This document shows, in pieces, positions 9,025 through 17,390 of a DNA stretch of 64,000 bases; position 1 is the stretch's first letter; each line of letters begins with the position of its first letter. The DNA is taken from NCBI RefSeq assembly GCF_013416555.1, contig NZ_JACCFG010000001.1, forward strand, positions 620,001 to 684,000. Direction: 5' to 3'. The translations under genes and the position numbers were made by a program. The notes below the pieces were generated by a model. It saw only the letters and a program-made list of their open reading frames with translations, made no database searches and was not told where the DNA came from. The stretch comes from Sphingomonas sp. R-74633 (lineage in GTDB: Bacteria > Pseudomonadota > Alphaproteobacteria > Sphingomonadales > Sphingomonadaceae).

Positions 9025-11718
9025 TTAGAACTTGGTCCGGATGCCGAAGGTGACGAGCCGTCCCAGCGTGCTGCCATTGGTATAGGCGGCCGCGCTGTTC
9101 AGCCAGGGTGGATCCTGGTTGAAGAGATTGTCGACGTTGAGGGTCAGCATCGCGTTCTTGAGAAAGCCGTGCTCGCCCAGGTCATAGGCAAGGAAGGCGT
9201 CCACGGTTTTGAACGCGTCGATCCGGGTCTGCGGCGCGACGCCGAGGATCGGGAAGCCGCCCTTGTAGTTGAACGAGGCCGAGGCAATGAACCCGCCCGA
9301 CTTGCCGCCCAGCGTGGCGACGAAGTTGGTGCGGCCGACGCCGTTCTTCAGATCGTCGGTGAACGGCCCGCCCGCGACTGCCTGCGACTTGCGATCGAGC
9401 GTATAGGTGCCGGCGATGCTGGCGTTGATCGCGCCGAAGCCGGTCAGGCGGGTATAGGCCAGGTTGAAGTCGAGCCCGTCGGTGTTGACCGCGCCGAGGT
9501 TATTGCGGCGCGCGTCGATCACGACATAGGGCCCGAGCGGCCCGGCATAGAGGCTGGCAATGCTCGGCGCGCCGACGACGGTGAGGCTGCCTACCCGCGC
9601 CTGGGTCTGCGCCAGCGTCGGGTTCAGCGTATAGAAGCTGGCATAGTTGGTGTTGGTGAACAGCGTGGGCGAGAGGAACGGCGCCAGGCCGATCGCGTCC
9701 TTGAACTTCACATTGTAGTAAGTGAGGTTCGCCACCAATCCCGGCACCGCGTGCGGCGTCCAGTCGAACCCGGCGGACCAGGTATCGGCGCGCTCGGGCT
9801 TCAGGGTCGGGTTGCCGCCGGCCAGCACGATCGTCGAGCGCAGCGGATCGGTGGGCGCGAAGCCCGGTGCGAGGAACGGGCTGAACGGCAGCACCGTGGC
9901 GCGCGAGTCCGAGGTGCTGGTCGTGTCGGCAAGGCTCGGCGCGTGGAACGAGGTGCCCCAATTGCCGCGGATCGTCAGGTCGGTGAACGGCTTGTAGTTC
10001 ACGCCGATCTTCGGATTGGTCGTGCCGCCCTGGTCGCTGTAATCGTCATAGCGGACCGAGGCCGAGAGCTGCAGGCCGCGCATGCCGGGGACGCCATTTT
10101 CGGCGCCGAAGATCGGGACCATCAGCTCGCCGAACGCCGAGCGCACGTCGCGTGAGGCGCGCGACATCTTGGCGCTGGCATAGGAGCCGACCGCACCCTG
10201 GGCGATGCGCGAGGCGATATTCTCGTAATGATATTCCGCGCCCACCGCGACGCGGATGTCGCCGCCCGACAAATGCGCCAGCGAACCGTCGAGGATCAGC
10301 CGGCCCTCGGCGAGTTCCTGCGTGGCGTCGCCGTAATTCTCGTAATTGGCGATCGCCGCCAGCGCCGCGGGGCTGCTTGCCGGCAGGTTATAGGGGTTGA
10401 GCGCGACACCCGGGATCACGCCGGCGAGCGCGAGCGTCGCGGTGGTCGTGTCGAGCGCGGCCTCGCGGACCAGGTTCGAGCTGCGGCCGAAATTGCTCTC
10501 CGCGCGCAGCTGCCACTTGTCGCCGAGCGCGAAGGAGAAGCTGGGCGTGACGCCATAGCTCTCGAAATGCTGCTTGCTGGTCAGGCTGTTGCCATAGACG
10601 TTGGCGAAGGAGAACGAGGCGTTCTGCTGCAGCTCTCCCGCGATCGAGTGGAAAAACGGGTTGAGCAGGCTGATCGTGCCCGAGAGCATGCCCTGCGCCT
10701 GCTTCGTCGTCGTGTCGCGCTGCGACCAATAGGCCGTCGCAGTGAAGTCGACGCTGTCGTTCAGATGCTGGGTAAGCGAGCCGAATACCGAGTGACGTTC
10801 CTCGCGCGGGAACAGGTCGGCATAGGCGTTCTGGTCGCACTTGTTGACCGATCCGGCGGTGAAGCCGGGCAGGGCATAGTTGGTCGCGCCGACCTGGATA
10901 TTGCCCGGAGCGCAGGTGGTGACGCGGAAGTCGCCACCGCCCTTCGAGCGCCGATCGGCCGAGGTATAGTCACGGTCGAGAGCGAGCACATTGTCGTGCT
11001 TGACGAAGGAATAGGCGACGAACAGCGAGCCGCTGCCCCAGTCCTTGCCGGCGGTCAGGTTGGCGTCGATCGAATGATAGTCGTCGGCAAAGCCATAGCG
11101 CGCATTGGCCGAGAGGCCGTTGAAGCGCTTGCGGGTGATGAAGTTGACCACGCCGCCGATCGCGTCCGAGCCGTAAATCGCCGAGCCGCCATCGGGGACG
11201 ATCTCGACGCGCTCGAGAATGTCGGGCGGCAGGATCGAGGGGTCGACCGTCGTCTGCAGGATGCCCGCGCCGACGCCGCGATGGCCGTTGATCAGCACCA
11301 GCGTGGTGCTGCCGCCCGAGGCGCCGAGGTTGCGGATATTGGGGCGGATCACCGGCAGGCCGAACGAGGCGGTGCCGACCGGGGTCGTGCCGAAATTGCC
11401 GACCTGCGGGATCTTGGCGAGAAGGTCGTTCGACGAAGTGACGCCGCGCGCCACGATCGTGTCGCGGTTGATGCCGATCACATTGGTGCCGGTGGGCGCG
11501 ACGCCGCGCAGCAAGGTGCCGGTGACGATGATGTTTTCCTGCTGCTCCTGTGCGGCGGCGTCATCGGCAGTATCTGCCTGCGCGGCCTCGGGCGCTGCGG
11601 GGGTGGTCTGTGCATGGGCGGTGCCGGTGGCGGCCAGCATCGTGGCGAGCGCCAGCATCGAAAGCCCCGCCTGTTTCGCGAAACCGCGTGCGCGCGGTGC
11701 CTTGATCTCGGTGTTCAT
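9025..11718 (-). CDS. TonB-dependent outer-membrane receptor
   Basis: Outer-membrane active transporter, 897 residues. It has a signal peptide (to about residue 36, ending AHA), an Ala/Gln-rich linker, the TonB-box-like ENIIVTG, a plug domain with a TLVLINGHR block and GSDAIGGVVNFITRK, and a beta-barrel ending in Phe (TKF). A good ribosome site (GGGGAGGGAAT) precedes ATG 11718. It is the first gene of the minus-strand operon with the rhamnosidase and esterases, so its ligand is probably a rhamnosylated oligosaccharide or phenolic glycoside. It lacks the extra N-terminal signalling domain of FecA-type receptors. Confidence 0.94.
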   Translation of the reverse strand: MNTEIKAPRARGFAKQAGLSMLALATMLAATGTAHAQTTPAAPEAAQADTADDAAAQEQQENIIVTGTLLRGVAPTGTNVIGINRDTIVARGVTSSNDLLAKIPQVGNFGTTPVGTASFGLPVIRPNIRNLGASGGSTTLVLINGHRGVGAGILQTTVDPSILPPDILERVEIVPDGGSAIYGSDAIGGVVNFITRKRFNGLSANARYGFADDYHSIDANLTAGKDWGSGSLFVAYSFVKHDNVLALDRDYTSADRRSKGGGDFRVTTCAPGNIQVGATNYALPGFTAGSVNKCDQNAYADLFPREERHSVFGSLTQHLNDSVDFTATAYWSQRDTTTKQAQGMLSGTISLLNPFFHSIAGELQQNASFSFANVYGNSLTSKQHFESYGVTPSFSFALGDKWQLRAESNFGRSSNLVREAALDTTTATLALAGVIPGVALNPYNLPASSPAALAAIANYENYGDATQELAEGRLILDGSLAHLSGGDIRVAVGAEYHYENIASRIAQGAVGSYASAKMSRASRDVRSAFGELMVPIFGAENGVPGMRGLQLSASVRYDDYSDQGGTTNPKIGVNYKPFTDLTIRGNWGTSFHAPSLADTTSTSDSRATVLPFSPFLAPGFAPTDPLRSTIVLAGGNPTLKPERADTWSAGFDWTPHAVPGLVANLTYYNVKFKDAIGLAPFLSPTLFTNTNYASFYTLNPTLAQTQARVGSLTVVGAPSIASLYAGPLGPYVVIDARRNNLGAVNTDGLDFNLAYTRLTGFGAINASIAGTYTLDRKSQAVAGGPFTDDLKNGVGRTNFVATLGGKSGGFIASASFNYKGGFPILGVAPQTRIDAFKTVDAFLAYDLGEHGFLKNAMLTLNVDNLFNQDPPWLNSAAAYTNGSTLGRLVTFGIRTKF

Positions 11719-11815
11719 ATTCCCTCCCCTTGGTCCTTCGGACTCTCATATCCCGCGTGGTCATTGCCCTTTCGCGGCGTGGTCTCGCTCGTAGCGGCGT
11801 TTTTTCCACAATCAT

Positions 11816-11849
11816 TCAATCTCGATCTTTTTCGATCATGTCAATGATC
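11816..11849 (-). promoter_or_regulatory. Candidate promoter/operator of the TonB-receptor/rhamnosidase operon
   Basis: On the minus strand a consensus -35 TTGACA lies at 11844-11839. The element 17 bases on, GATTGA, is a poor -10. The -35 overlaps a perfect inverted repeat, GATCAT-N4-ATGATC (11834-11849), with further GATC-containing symmetry just downstream. This would be a natural site for an unlinked repressor. Promoter assignment is tentative. Confidence 0.4.
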
Positions 11850-11928
11850 AAATTAGATTGCGGCTGGAAAGCCGGGGAGAGGAGGGCTGCCCAAATCAGC
11901 GCACGCGTCACGCCCGAATAAAACACGC

Positions 11929-11957
11929 TTGCACGCGCTACAAATGTAGCCTACGCT
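11929..11957 (+). promoter_or_regulatory. Probable promoter of the BlaI-like regulator operon
   Basis: TTGCAC (11929-11934), a 17-base spacer and TACGCT (11952-11957) form a plausible -35/-10 pair about 30 bases before the regulator start. Both palindromic operators overlap or abut it, as expected for an autorepressed promoter. Confidence 0.5.
11937..11950 (+). promoter_or_regulatory. BlaI/MecI-type operator, copy 1
   Basis: GCTACAAATGTAGC: two perfect 6-base arms around AA, containing the TACA-N2-TGTA core known for BlaI/MecI repressors. It sits in the spacer of the putative promoter. Confidence 0.75.
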
Positions 11958-11968
11958 ACAAATGTAGC
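11955..11968 (+). promoter_or_regulatory. BlaI/MecI-type operator, copy 2
   Basis: An identical second GCTACAAATGTAGC, 18 bases centre to centre from copy 1. It overlaps the -10 region and lies just before the ribosome site (GAGAAAG) of the regulator gene. Two identical dyads in phase favour cooperative binding of two dimers. Confidence 0.75.
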
Positions 11969-11984
11969 TTGAGAAAGATATGTG

Positions 11985-12362
11985 ATGCTCAACAACCTGC
12001 CACCGCGTGAACGCCAGATCGTCGACATGCTCTATGAGCGCGGCGCGATGGCGGTTTCGGACATTTGCGACTCATTGCCCGACCGGCTTTCCGGCTCGGC
12101 GGTCCGCGCGATGCTCACGCGGCTCGAGCAGAAGGGCTTCGTCCAGCGCGAGTCGAGCGACCGCGGCTTCCTGTTCTCGCCGACGGTGACCGAGGCGAAG
12201 GCGAGCAGCACCGCGCTCGGCCAGATCGTCCGCACCTTCTTCAACGGATCGCCGGTCAGCGCCGCGAGTGCGCTGCTCGGCATGAGCGAGAAGCTCGAAG
12301 ATTCCGATCTCGATGAGCTCGAGGCGATGATCGCCGCGGCCCGCGCGCGCAAGGGAGCCTGA
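11985..12362 (+). CDS. BlaI/MecI/CopY-family transcriptional repressor
   Basis: Cytoplasmic repressor of about 125 residues. The N-terminal winged helix (LPPRERQIVDMLYERGAMAVSDI..., recognition helix around SGSAVRAMLTRLEQKGFV, wing SSDRGFLFSP) is typical of BlaI/MecI. The C-terminal helices (TALGQIVRTFFNGS, ASALLGM, LDELEAMI) form the dimerisation part that is proteolysed in the staphylococcal systems. Either GTG 11982 or ATG 11985 could be the start; ATG is taken here. Two perfect BlaI-type operators lie directly upstream, so autoregulation is very likely. The M56 peptidase gene follows 2 bases later, the usual BlaI-BlaR1 pairing. Confidence 0.93.
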   Translation: MLNNLPPRERQIVDMLYERGAMAVSDICDSLPDRLSGSAVRAMLTRLEQKGFVQRESSDRGFLFSPTVTEAKASSTALGQIVRTFFNGSPVSAASALLGMSEKLEDSDLDELEAMIAAARARKGA

Positions 12363-12364
12363 TC

Positions 12365-14023
12365 ATGATGCTGCTGCTCATCGGCCTTTTGCTCAAGTCG
12401 CTGGCCGTCGCTGCGGTCACGCTGCTCGCGCTTCGCCTCACCCGCAGCCGCTCTGCCGCCGAGCGTTCGCTGATCGCGCATCTCGGCCTGCTCGCGCTGG
12501 TCGCGCTACCGGTGGCGACGCTGCTGCTGCCGTCGCTCAACGTGCCGCTGCCCGAGGCGATGCGGAGCCAGGTCCTCCCGGCCACGCCGCTGGCGGCGCA
12601 GATCGCCGACGCCCCGTCGTCTGTAACCCCGGAGACGAAGGTCGCCGCGGAGCCGATCTCCAGTCCAACGATCACCGCCCAGGTTGCCCCGACGCTGCGG
12701 GCGCTGGCGCCCTATGCCTATGCGCTGCCCGCGCTTGCGCTGCTGCTGCTGACGATCGCGGCGCTCGCCCATCTCGCCCGACTGCGCGCCCGCGCCGAGG
12801 TGCTCGTCGACCCGGTCTGGCTGAGCGCGCTGGCGCATGCCCAGCGCCGCATGGGCCACAAGAGCGGCACTGCGCTGCTGGTCAGCGATACATTGCCGTC
12901 ACCGATCTCCTGGGGTCTCGCCCGCCCGACCATCCTGCTCAGCGCTGACGCGCTCGCAGCATCGGGCGAGGCGGAGGCGATCATCGCGCATGAGCTGGCG
13001 CACGTCGCGGCGTTCGACTGGGTCAAGCTGATGCTCGCCCGGGTCGCCACTGCGATCCACTGGTTCAACCCGCTCGCCTGGCGGCTCGCCCGCGAAGCGC
13101 ACCAGCTGCGCGAGGAAGCTGCCGACGACATGGTGCTCGGCGCCGAGATCGCGGCGCCCGACTATGCCCAGCTGCTCGTCCGCGTCGCCCGGCACGAGAG
13201 CAAGGGCCTGCTGCTCGGTGCGCATGGCGTCGCCCCGGGCAGAGGCAGCCTCAAGCGGCGCGTCGGCCGCGTGCTCGACACTGCCTTGCCGCGCACCCCC
13301 GCGCGCGGATCCTGGATGGCGGGCTTCGGCGCCGGCATGCTAGTGATGGCTGCACCGCTCGCTGCGCTGAGCGTCGGCGCCGTGCAGCAGGTGGACGCAC
13401 ATTCGACCAGGGGCTTGGCCGTCACCACCGTCACCGATCACGGGCCTGCGCCGGCGCATGTTGCAGCCACGCCGGTCGCGCCGCACGCCGCTGCATTGCC
13501 GGCAGAGCCCGCCGAGATCGCAGCAGCCGCGCCTGTCGCTGCCGCCGTCGCTGCGGCGATGCAGGATCGGCACGACAAAAGTAACCGGCACGACCAGACC
13601 GTCGATGCGATCATCGGCGCCAAGGCGACCGGCGTCACCCCCGACTATGTTGCGTCGATCCGCCGTGCCGCGCCGCAGCTGGGTTCGATCAGCCTGGACG
13701 ATGCCACCGCGATGCGCGCCATGGGTGTCACTCCCGAATATGTCGGGGCGCTCGCCTCCAGCGGGATGCGCAACGTCACTGTCGAGAACGTCATCGCGGC
13801 GCGCTCGCTCGGCATATCGCCGGCCTATATCCGCTCGATGGCGTCGGCGGGCTTCCGCGGATCGCTCGACGACTACGTCTCGCTCGCCGCGGTGGGCGTG
13901 ACGATGGAAGACGTCAAAAACTATCGCCGCGCCGGCATCCCTCTCGATGCGGACGACATGACCGCGCGCAAGGCGATGGGCGGCAATCCGCGCCCGCATC
14001 CCCATCCGGATCCTGACGACTAA
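12365..14023 (+). CDS. M56 (BlaR1-like) membrane metallopeptidase with C-terminal repeat domain
   Basis: Predicted sensor-protease partner of the upstream repressor, 552 residues. Membrane segments lie near residues 3-25, 35-57, 110-133 and 312-335. Between the last two sits the zinc protease with H209-E-L-A-H213 and a third-ligand Glu in REEAADDMV around residue 245. The part after the last membrane segment, expected in the periplasm, is Ala/Pro-rich and then carries four or five copies of a 28-residue motif (GVTPDYV, GVTPEYV, GISPAYI, GVTMEDV) and a His/Pro/Asp tail. BlaR1 proper has a beta-lactam-binding domain there; none is visible. The ligand is therefore probably something else. It starts 2 bases after the repressor stop. 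Confidence 0.9.
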   Translation: MMLLLIGLLLKSLAVAAVTLLALRLTRSRSAAERSLIAHLGLLALVALPVATLLLPSLNVPLPEAMRSQVLPATPLAAQIADAPSSVTPETKVAAEPISSPTITAQVAPTLRALAPYAYALPALALLLLTIAALAHLARLRARAEVLVDPVWLSALAHAQRRMGHKSGTALLVSDTLPSPISWGLARPTILLSADALAASGEAEAIIAHELAHVAAFDWVKLMLARVATAIHWFNPLAWRLAREAHQLREEAADDMVLGAEIAAPDYAQLLVRVARHESKGLLLGAHGVAPGRGSLKRRVGRVLDTALPRTPARGSWMAGFGAGMLVMAAPLAALSVGAVQQVDAHSTRGLAVTTVTDHGPAPAHVAATPVAPHAAALPAEPAEIAAAAPVAAAVAAAMQDRHDKSNRHDQTVDAIIGAKATGVTPDYVASIRRAAPQLGSISLDDATAMRAMGVTPEYVGALASSGMRNVTVENVIAARSLGISPAYIRSMASAGFRGSLDDYVSLAAVGVTMEDVKNYRRAGIPLDADDMTARKAMGGNPRPHPHPDPDD

Positions 14024-14123
14024 ACGCTCTTTACCCCCAGCCTGACCCCCATTGCCGATCGCCATCAACACCCCCGTTCGGGGTGAACGGGACCGGCTTG
14101 TCCATTGTCTTAGGAGAACTGCC

Positions 14124-15074
14124 ATGAACCGAGCTTTTGTGATCATCGCCTCCTGCGCCGCCCTTCTCGCCACCGGCGCGATTGCCGAAAACCGGCACGA
14201 TAGTGTCTCCGCCTCCACGCGGATCAACTTCACTCTGCAACTCGGCGCGGGCGGCACCCGGCTTGAGCTCAAGCTGAGCACCGGCGATCGCTCGAACATG
14301 ACGAACAGCTTCTCGCCCGAGGCGCTGGAAGGCCTCGATCGCGGCGCGCTACAGAATTCTGGACATGTGCGCTTCGCCCTGTCGCGTGAGCCCGGCCGGC
14401 TCGATTGCGAGGGCGAGGCGGCCCGGCAAGTTGCCCGCGGGGATTGCAGCTTCGCGCCCGATCAGGACTTCGCGCGCTACCTCGCCGAGCGCGGGATCGG
14501 CAAGCCGAGCTTCGAGCAGTCCTATGCGCTGGCGATGACCGGTGCGAAGCGCGAGCTGGTAGAAGCGCTGGCCGAGGCGAACTATCCCAAGCCGACGGTC
14601 GACCAGCTGATCGCGCTTTCCGCGCTGCAGGTCGACCGCGCCTATGTCGCCGATCTCTCGCAGCATGGCTTCCGCCCCGACGACCTCGATGACCTCACTG
14701 CCTTCGCGGCGCTCCATATCGACGGCGCTTTTGCCGGCGGGATGCAGCGCGCGCTGCCGGGCAAGCTCAAGGCGAGCGACCTGATCGCGCTCAAGGCGAT
14801 CGGGGCTAGCCCGGATTATGTCGCGGAGATGGGCCGGGCGGGCCTGCACGGCCTGTCCGGGGATGACCTGGTCCAGTTGAAGGCGCTCGACGTGAGCCCG
14901 GCCTATATTCGTGACCTGGCTGCCGTGGGCTACGCCAATCTGCCGGCCGACAAGCTGGTCGCGATGAAGGCGGTGGGCGTCACCGCAGAGGACGTGCGGC
15001 TCGCCAAGAAGGCGGGCATCGACAATCCTTCGGCCGACGATCTTGTGGAATTCCGCGCGCTGCGCCGTCGTTGA
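14124..15074 (+). CDS. Secreted protein made of the same 28-residue repeats as the M56 sensor
   Basis: 316 residues with a signal peptide (MNRAFVIIASCAALLATGAIA). Residues 25-130 are a beta-rich region with one Cys pair (LDCEG, GDCSF). The rest is about six 28-29-residue units of the pattern L-x-A-h-x-A-h-x-h-[ST]-x-x-Y-[VI]-x-x-h-x-x-x-G-[FLY], for example LKAIGASPDYVAEMGRAGL and LKALDVSPAYIRDLAAVGY. The same units end the neighbouring M56 protein. AGGAGA precedes ATG 14124. Function unknown; the shared module suggests it binds, presents or competes for the signal read by the M56 sensor. No enzyme motif seen. Confidence 0.85.
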   Translation: MNRAFVIIASCAALLATGAIAENRHDSVSASTRINFTLQLGAGGTRLELKLSTGDRSNMTNSFSPEALEGLDRGALQNSGHVRFALSREPGRLDCEGEAARQVARGDCSFAPDQDFARYLAERGIGKPSFEQSYALAMTGAKRELVEALAEANYPKPTVDQLIALSALQVDRAYVADLSQHGFRPDDLDDLTAFAALHIDGAFAGGMQRALPGKLKASDLIALKAIGASPDYVAEMGRAGLHGLSGDDLVQLKALDVSPAYIRDLAAVGYANLPADKLVAMKAVGVTAEDVRLAKKAGIDNPSADDLVEFRALRRR

Positions 15075-15096
15075 ACGCACGACCGGAGAGTAACCA

Positions 15097-17199
15097 ATGT
15101 TTCGATATCGTGTGATCGGCCTGGGGCTCCTGGCCGGAGCCTCGCTGCTGCCCTGCATCGCCTTGGCGCAAACCACCGCGCCGAGTGCCGACCCTGCCGT
15201 GTCGCCGCCGCCCAAGGCGAGCGCCACGGCGGACGGCAAGCAGGTCTACACGCCGGAGGACTTTGCCCGCTTCGCGCCGAAGACCGCCTATGACATGCTC
15301 GTCCAGGTCCCCGGCTTCACGATCAAGAGTGCGGACCAGGAGCGCGGGCTGGGCCAGGCGTCGGAGAACGTCCTGATCAACGGCGAGCGCGTTGCCGACA
15401 AGCAGGGCGGTGCCGTGGTGCAACTCCAGAAAGTCGCGGCGGGCAATGTCACGCGGATCGAGATCGTCAGTGCCTCGACGCTCGGCATTGCCGGGCTGGT
15501 TGGGCAGGTCGCCAATGTCGTGCTCAGCGACGCCACCAAGTCCGGCGGCCAGTTCGAGTGGCGCCCCGATTTCCGCGCGCATTATTCGGTGCCCAACCGC
15601 TATCGCGGCAGTGTCAGCTACACCGGCAAGACCGGCAAGCTCGACTATACGCTGTCAGTGGAGGACCAGGCCGGCCGCGGGGCGATCGGTGGCCCGGTGC
15701 TGCTCTACGCGCCGAACGGCGCTTTGCTCGAGCGGCGCGACGAGGTGTTCCACTCGGAATCGGACACGATGTACGTGAAGGCCAAGCTCGGCTTCCAGGG
15801 GCCGGGCTCCGCCAAGGGCCATTTGACGCTCAGCTATTCGCCCTATTGGGGGCCGGTCTACGACATCGAGCACATCACCCGCGCCGATGGCAATGACAGC
15901 ACCCGGCTGCGCAAGCAGCAGCTCAACGGCTGGTTCTACGACATCAACGCCGATTACGAGTTCGCGATCGGGCCGGGGCGGCTGAAGCTGATCGGGCTGC
16001 GTCATTTCGATCATGAGCCGATCGTCTCCACCCAGGTAGAGGATTTCGCCAACGGGTCGCCCAGCGAGGGCACCCGCTTCGGGCGCAACTCGCACATCGC
16101 CGAGACGATTGGACGCGGCGAATATCGCTGGAAGACCGGCAAGAACGACTGGCAGGTCTCGCTCGAGCGCGCGGTAAACTCGCTCGACCAGCGCGGGTCG
16201 CTGGCGACGCTGCAGCCGGATGGCGAATTTACGCCGATCCCGTTCCCGGACGGCAGCGGCAAGGTGCAGGAAATCCGCTACGAGGGACTGGTCACGCTCA
16301 GCCGTCCGCTCGGGGCGAAGCTCAGCTTGCAGGTCGCCGGGGGTGCGGAGGTCAGCACACTCGAGCGCCTCGACGGCAATCTGCCTGCACGCCGCTTCTT
16401 CCGGCCCAAGGGGAGCGTCACTTTGGGCTGGCAGCCGGACAAGGACTGGGATCTCAGCCTGAAGGTCCGCCGCCGCGTCGGCCAGATCAGCTTCTACGAC
16501 TTCCTGTCGCAGCCCAACCTCAAGGAAAACCGCCCGAATACCGGCAATGCCGATCTCGTGCCGCCGCAGAGCTGGGAGTTCGAAGGCGAGATCGGCCGCA
16601 ATCTCGGCGCGGCGGGCAAGACCCGGCTGCGCGGCTATTACCACCGTATCGAGGATATCGTGGACATCATCCCGATCGGCGTGGACGGGCAGGGGGTGGG
16701 CAATCTCCCCAATGCCACACGGATGGGCCTGGAGAGCACCAGCACGATCCAGCTCGGGCCGCTTGGCCTGAAGGGGATGAAGATCGACGCGACCCTAGGC
16801 ATCGAGCGTACCCGGGTGCGTGATCCGCTGACCGGCGAGATGCGCCCGATCAGCAACACGATGGACCGCTGGGCGGACATCACGCTGCGCCACGACATCC
16901 CGCACAGCAACCTGGCATGGGGCGGCGAGGCGACCCTCAATCACTATGGTTTTTATTACTATCTTACCGAGGTGAACCGCGAGTGGGAGGGGCCGTGGTA
17001 CATCAGCGCCTTCATCGAGCATAAGGACGTGTTCGGCCTGACCGTGCGCGCGCAGGTGACCAACATCACCAATGCCCGGCATTTCTACGATCGCTATGTC
17101 TATGACGGGCGCCGGAATACCAGCCCGCTACTGTATCACCAGGTGAACAACCAGCTGGTCGGCCCGATGTTCATGTTCACCGTGCGCGGGAGTTTCTGA
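15097..17199 (+). CDS. TonB-dependent receptor (plug plus beta-barrel)
   Basis: 700-residue outer-membrane protein. It has a signal peptide to about residue 24 (ending ALA), a Pro/Ala linker, a plug domain (YTPEDFARFAPKTAYDML, VLINGERVADKQGGA, RIEIVSASTLGIAGL) and a long beta-barrel ending GSF. GGAGAG lies before ATG 15097, 22 bases after the repeat-protein gene, so it belongs to the BlaI-M56 operon. It resembles the short-plug receptors whose barrel is of the outer-membrane beta-barrel type. The ligand is unknown; the adjoining sulfatase hints at a sulfated compound (inference). Confidence 0.88.
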   Translation: MFRYRVIGLGLLAGASLLPCIALAQTTAPSADPAVSPPPKASATADGKQVYTPEDFARFAPKTAYDMLVQVPGFTIKSADQERGLGQASENVLINGERVADKQGGAVVQLQKVAAGNVTRIEIVSASTLGIAGLVGQVANVVLSDATKSGGQFEWRPDFRAHYSVPNRYRGSVSYTGKTGKLDYTLSVEDQAGRGAIGGPVLLYAPNGALLERRDEVFHSESDTMYVKAKLGFQGPGSAKGHLTLSYSPYWGPVYDIEHITRADGNDSTRLRKQQLNGWFYDINADYEFAIGPGRLKLIGLRHFDHEPIVSTQVEDFANGSPSEGTRFGRNSHIAETIGRGEYRWKTGKNDWQVSLERAVNSLDQRGSLATLQPDGEFTPIPFPDGSGKVQEIRYEGLVTLSRPLGAKLSLQVAGGAEVSTLERLDGNLPARRFFRPKGSVTLGWQPDKDWDLSLKVRRRVGQISFYDFLSQPNLKENRPNTGNADLVPPQSWEFEGEIGRNLGAAGKTRLRGYYHRIEDIVDIIPIGVDGQGVGNLPNATRMGLESTSTIQLGPLGLKGMKIDATLGIERTRVRDPLTGEMRPISNTMDRWADITLRHDIPHSNLAWGGEATLNHYGFYYYLTEVNREWEGPWYISAFIEHKDVFGLTVRAQVTNITNARHFYDRYVYDGRRNTSPLLYHQVNNQLVGPMFMFTVRGSF

Positions 17200-17390
17200 T
17201 CGCGCAGGCCGCGCGGCTCCTTCGTCCCCGTTGATCGTAAATGCAGCACACAAAGGGATGTCAGCCACCATTCCTAGGGGTTCCTCCCGATGGCTTCCGG
17301 ATCGATCGAGGCGGAAGTCTGGTCGCGAACCGGCGGCCGGGGGAACCCCGCGCGCCCGGTTCGTGTCAGCGCAATCCGAGGAGCGAAGCG

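Noticed and set aside
11985..14023. Beta-lactam resistance module (blaI-blaR1)
   Set aside because: The sensor lacks the penicillin-binding domain and no beta-lactamase gene is near; only the BlaI-M56 framework is shared.
17200..17390. Extended N-terminus of the sulfatase from an upstream ATG (17241)
   Set aside because: The added 50 residues look like translated leader (many Arg/Pro/Gly, no signal peptide), while GTG 17391 has a good ribosome site and starts the conserved part.
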